DNA of 14,799 bases from an uncultured Clostridia bacterium (lineage in GTDB: Bacteria > Bacillota > Clostridia > Christensenellales > CAG-138), in contig CALEPU010000012.1 of assembly GCA_937913075.1 (NCBI GenBank), forward strand, positions 1-14,799, given 5' to 3'. A program made the position numbers and the translations under genes. The notes below the pieces were generated by a model. The model did no database searches. It had not been told where the DNA came from and worked only from the letters and a program-made list of their open reading frames with translations. Below, one piece after another: positions 14,271-14,799 of the stretch (within the stretch, counting starts at the first letter, position 1; each line of letters begins with the position of its first letter).

Positions 14271-14654
14271 TTACTTGGTCAGGGATTCCTTATAGCTGTC
14301 GCCCCATTGCTCCATCGACGCAAGAATCGGGCGCATGCTTTCGCCGAGCTCGGAAAGAGCATATTCCACCCTTGGGGGCACCTCGGGATAAACCGTTCTG
14401 GTAATGATACCGTCGGTCTCCATCTGCCGCAGCGAATCCGTCAGCACCTTCTGACTTATTCCGTCAAGACTCTTATGCAGCTCGTTAAAGCGCCAAGGGC
14501 GAACGAGGAGATTTCGCATAATAAGCAGCTTCCATTTGTTGCCGATCAATGACACGGTGGTTGCCACCGGGCAGTCGGGCAGCTCGTCCTTGGGCACGTC
14601 CTTCCGCCAGGCCTTGTCCACCCGTCGGAGCTCGAGCTCCATCTGGCAGAGCAT
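14271..14654 (-). CDS. HxlR-family winged-helix regulator with phage-derived N-terminal extension
   Basis: This 127-residue protein has a winged-helix core from about residue 24 with all HxlR hallmarks: DCPVATTVSLIGNKWKLLIM with Cys28, FNELHKSLDGISQKVLTDSL, then YPEVPPRVEYALSELG. HxlR proteins are dimeric regulators often responding to electrophiles or redox stress; the Cys before the first helix is the usual sensor residue. Residues 1 to about 23 do not belong to the family and continue the frame of a phage remnant upstream of an amber codon at 14684-14682. The ATG at 14654 has GGAG 6 nt upstream and is the only start with a good site. The hybrid N-terminus is thus probably translated. Target genes are unknown; the ECF gene lies downstream. 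Confidence 0.88.
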   Translation of the reverse strand: MLCQMELELRRVDKAWRKDVPKDELPDCPVATTVSLIGNKWKLLIMRNLLVRPWRFNELHKSLDGISQKVLTDSLRQMETDGIITRTVYPEVPPRVEYALSELGESMRPILASMEQWGDSYKESLTK

Positions 14655-14732
14655 CCGGATCTCCGGGTCAAAGGCCTGGCGCTAGACGCCCAGGCTCTGC
14701 AGCTGCTCGGTGTATTTCTGTTCCAGCGTCAT
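14588..14732 (-). pseudogene. Remnant of a phage gene, probably P27-type terminase small subunit
   Basis: An ATG at 14732 with GGAGG 6 nt upstream opens a frame reading MTLEQKYTEQLQSLGV, then TAG at 14684-14682, then RQAFDPEIRMLCQMELE and on into KAWRKDVPKD, where it fuses to the HxlR core. The pattern (EQL..LGVy, a tyrosine codon turned to amber, FDPEI..LC.ME.EL.R..KAW) resembles the start of small phage terminase-like proteins of gut Bacillota as I remember them; I could not search. Nearly every codon ends in G or C, unlike the mixed usage in HxlR and the rest of the window. An upstream frame open to the right edge ends in TGA overlapping this ATG (ATGA), as is common in phage operons. Confidence 0.5.
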
Positions 14733-14799
14733 GCGCCGCCTCCGTCTTTTCCTCGCGGACATAACCCGCCTTTTACGGCACCGATCGGCGGCAGCTGCC

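Overview
The window looks like a chromosomal segment of a gut-type Clostridia (Bacillota) genome. This is an inference from strong AGGAGG-type ribosome sites, a P19 protein carried as a lipoprotein, a Usp-DUF4118 KdpD-like kinase linked to Ktr-type potassium genes, and moderately high GC with mixed codon usage. No rRNA, tRNA or CRISPR array was seen. Nearly all genes are on the minus strand; only the AdaA-like regulator is on plus.

Region 1 (1-6854, minus) is one iron-uptake operon that runs off the left edge. Its transcription order is an FTR1 iron permease, a P19/Tp34-type iron-binding lipoprotein, a DUF2318 (FtrD-like) membrane iron-sulfur protein, two MacB/FtsX-type ABC permeases and an ABC ATPase. 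This matches the order of the Campylobacter cj1658-p19-cj1660-cj1661-cj1662-cj1663 cluster. P19 would capture ferrous iron at the cell surface, FTR1 would move it inward coupled to oxidation, and the DUF2318 protein would handle electrons. The role of the ABC part is not settled in the family. A long structured leader precedes ftr1, a hairpin separates p19 from the downstream genes, and two operator-like sites of form GTTAG-N6-CTAAC lie between this operon and the divergent adaA-like gene.

Region 2 (7100-7863) holds an AdaA-like regulator (Zn-Cys4 Ada domain plus AraC HTH) on plus, followed directly by a truncated copy of a dispersed repeat.

Region 3 (7864-12933, minus) is a potassium operon: ktrB/trkH, ktrA/trkA, an 88-residue one-helix protein, a KdpD-like kinase lacking the classical KdpD N-terminal domain, and kdpE. 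Uptake genes and their likely sensor are therefore co-transcribed. An extended -10 promoter at the end of the small gene could also drive the two-component genes alone.

Region 4 (12934-13453) has no gene but contains a hairpin-rich element of about 320 bp with terminal inverted repeats. The fragment after adaA is a second, partial copy of it.

Region 5 (13454-14799, minus) has an ECF-type sigma factor with no visible anti-sigma gene. Next is an HxlR-family regulator whose N-terminus is an in-frame fusion to the remnant of a phage gene (probably a P27-type small terminase) interrupted by an amber codon. The right edge is therefore a phage-remnant junction.
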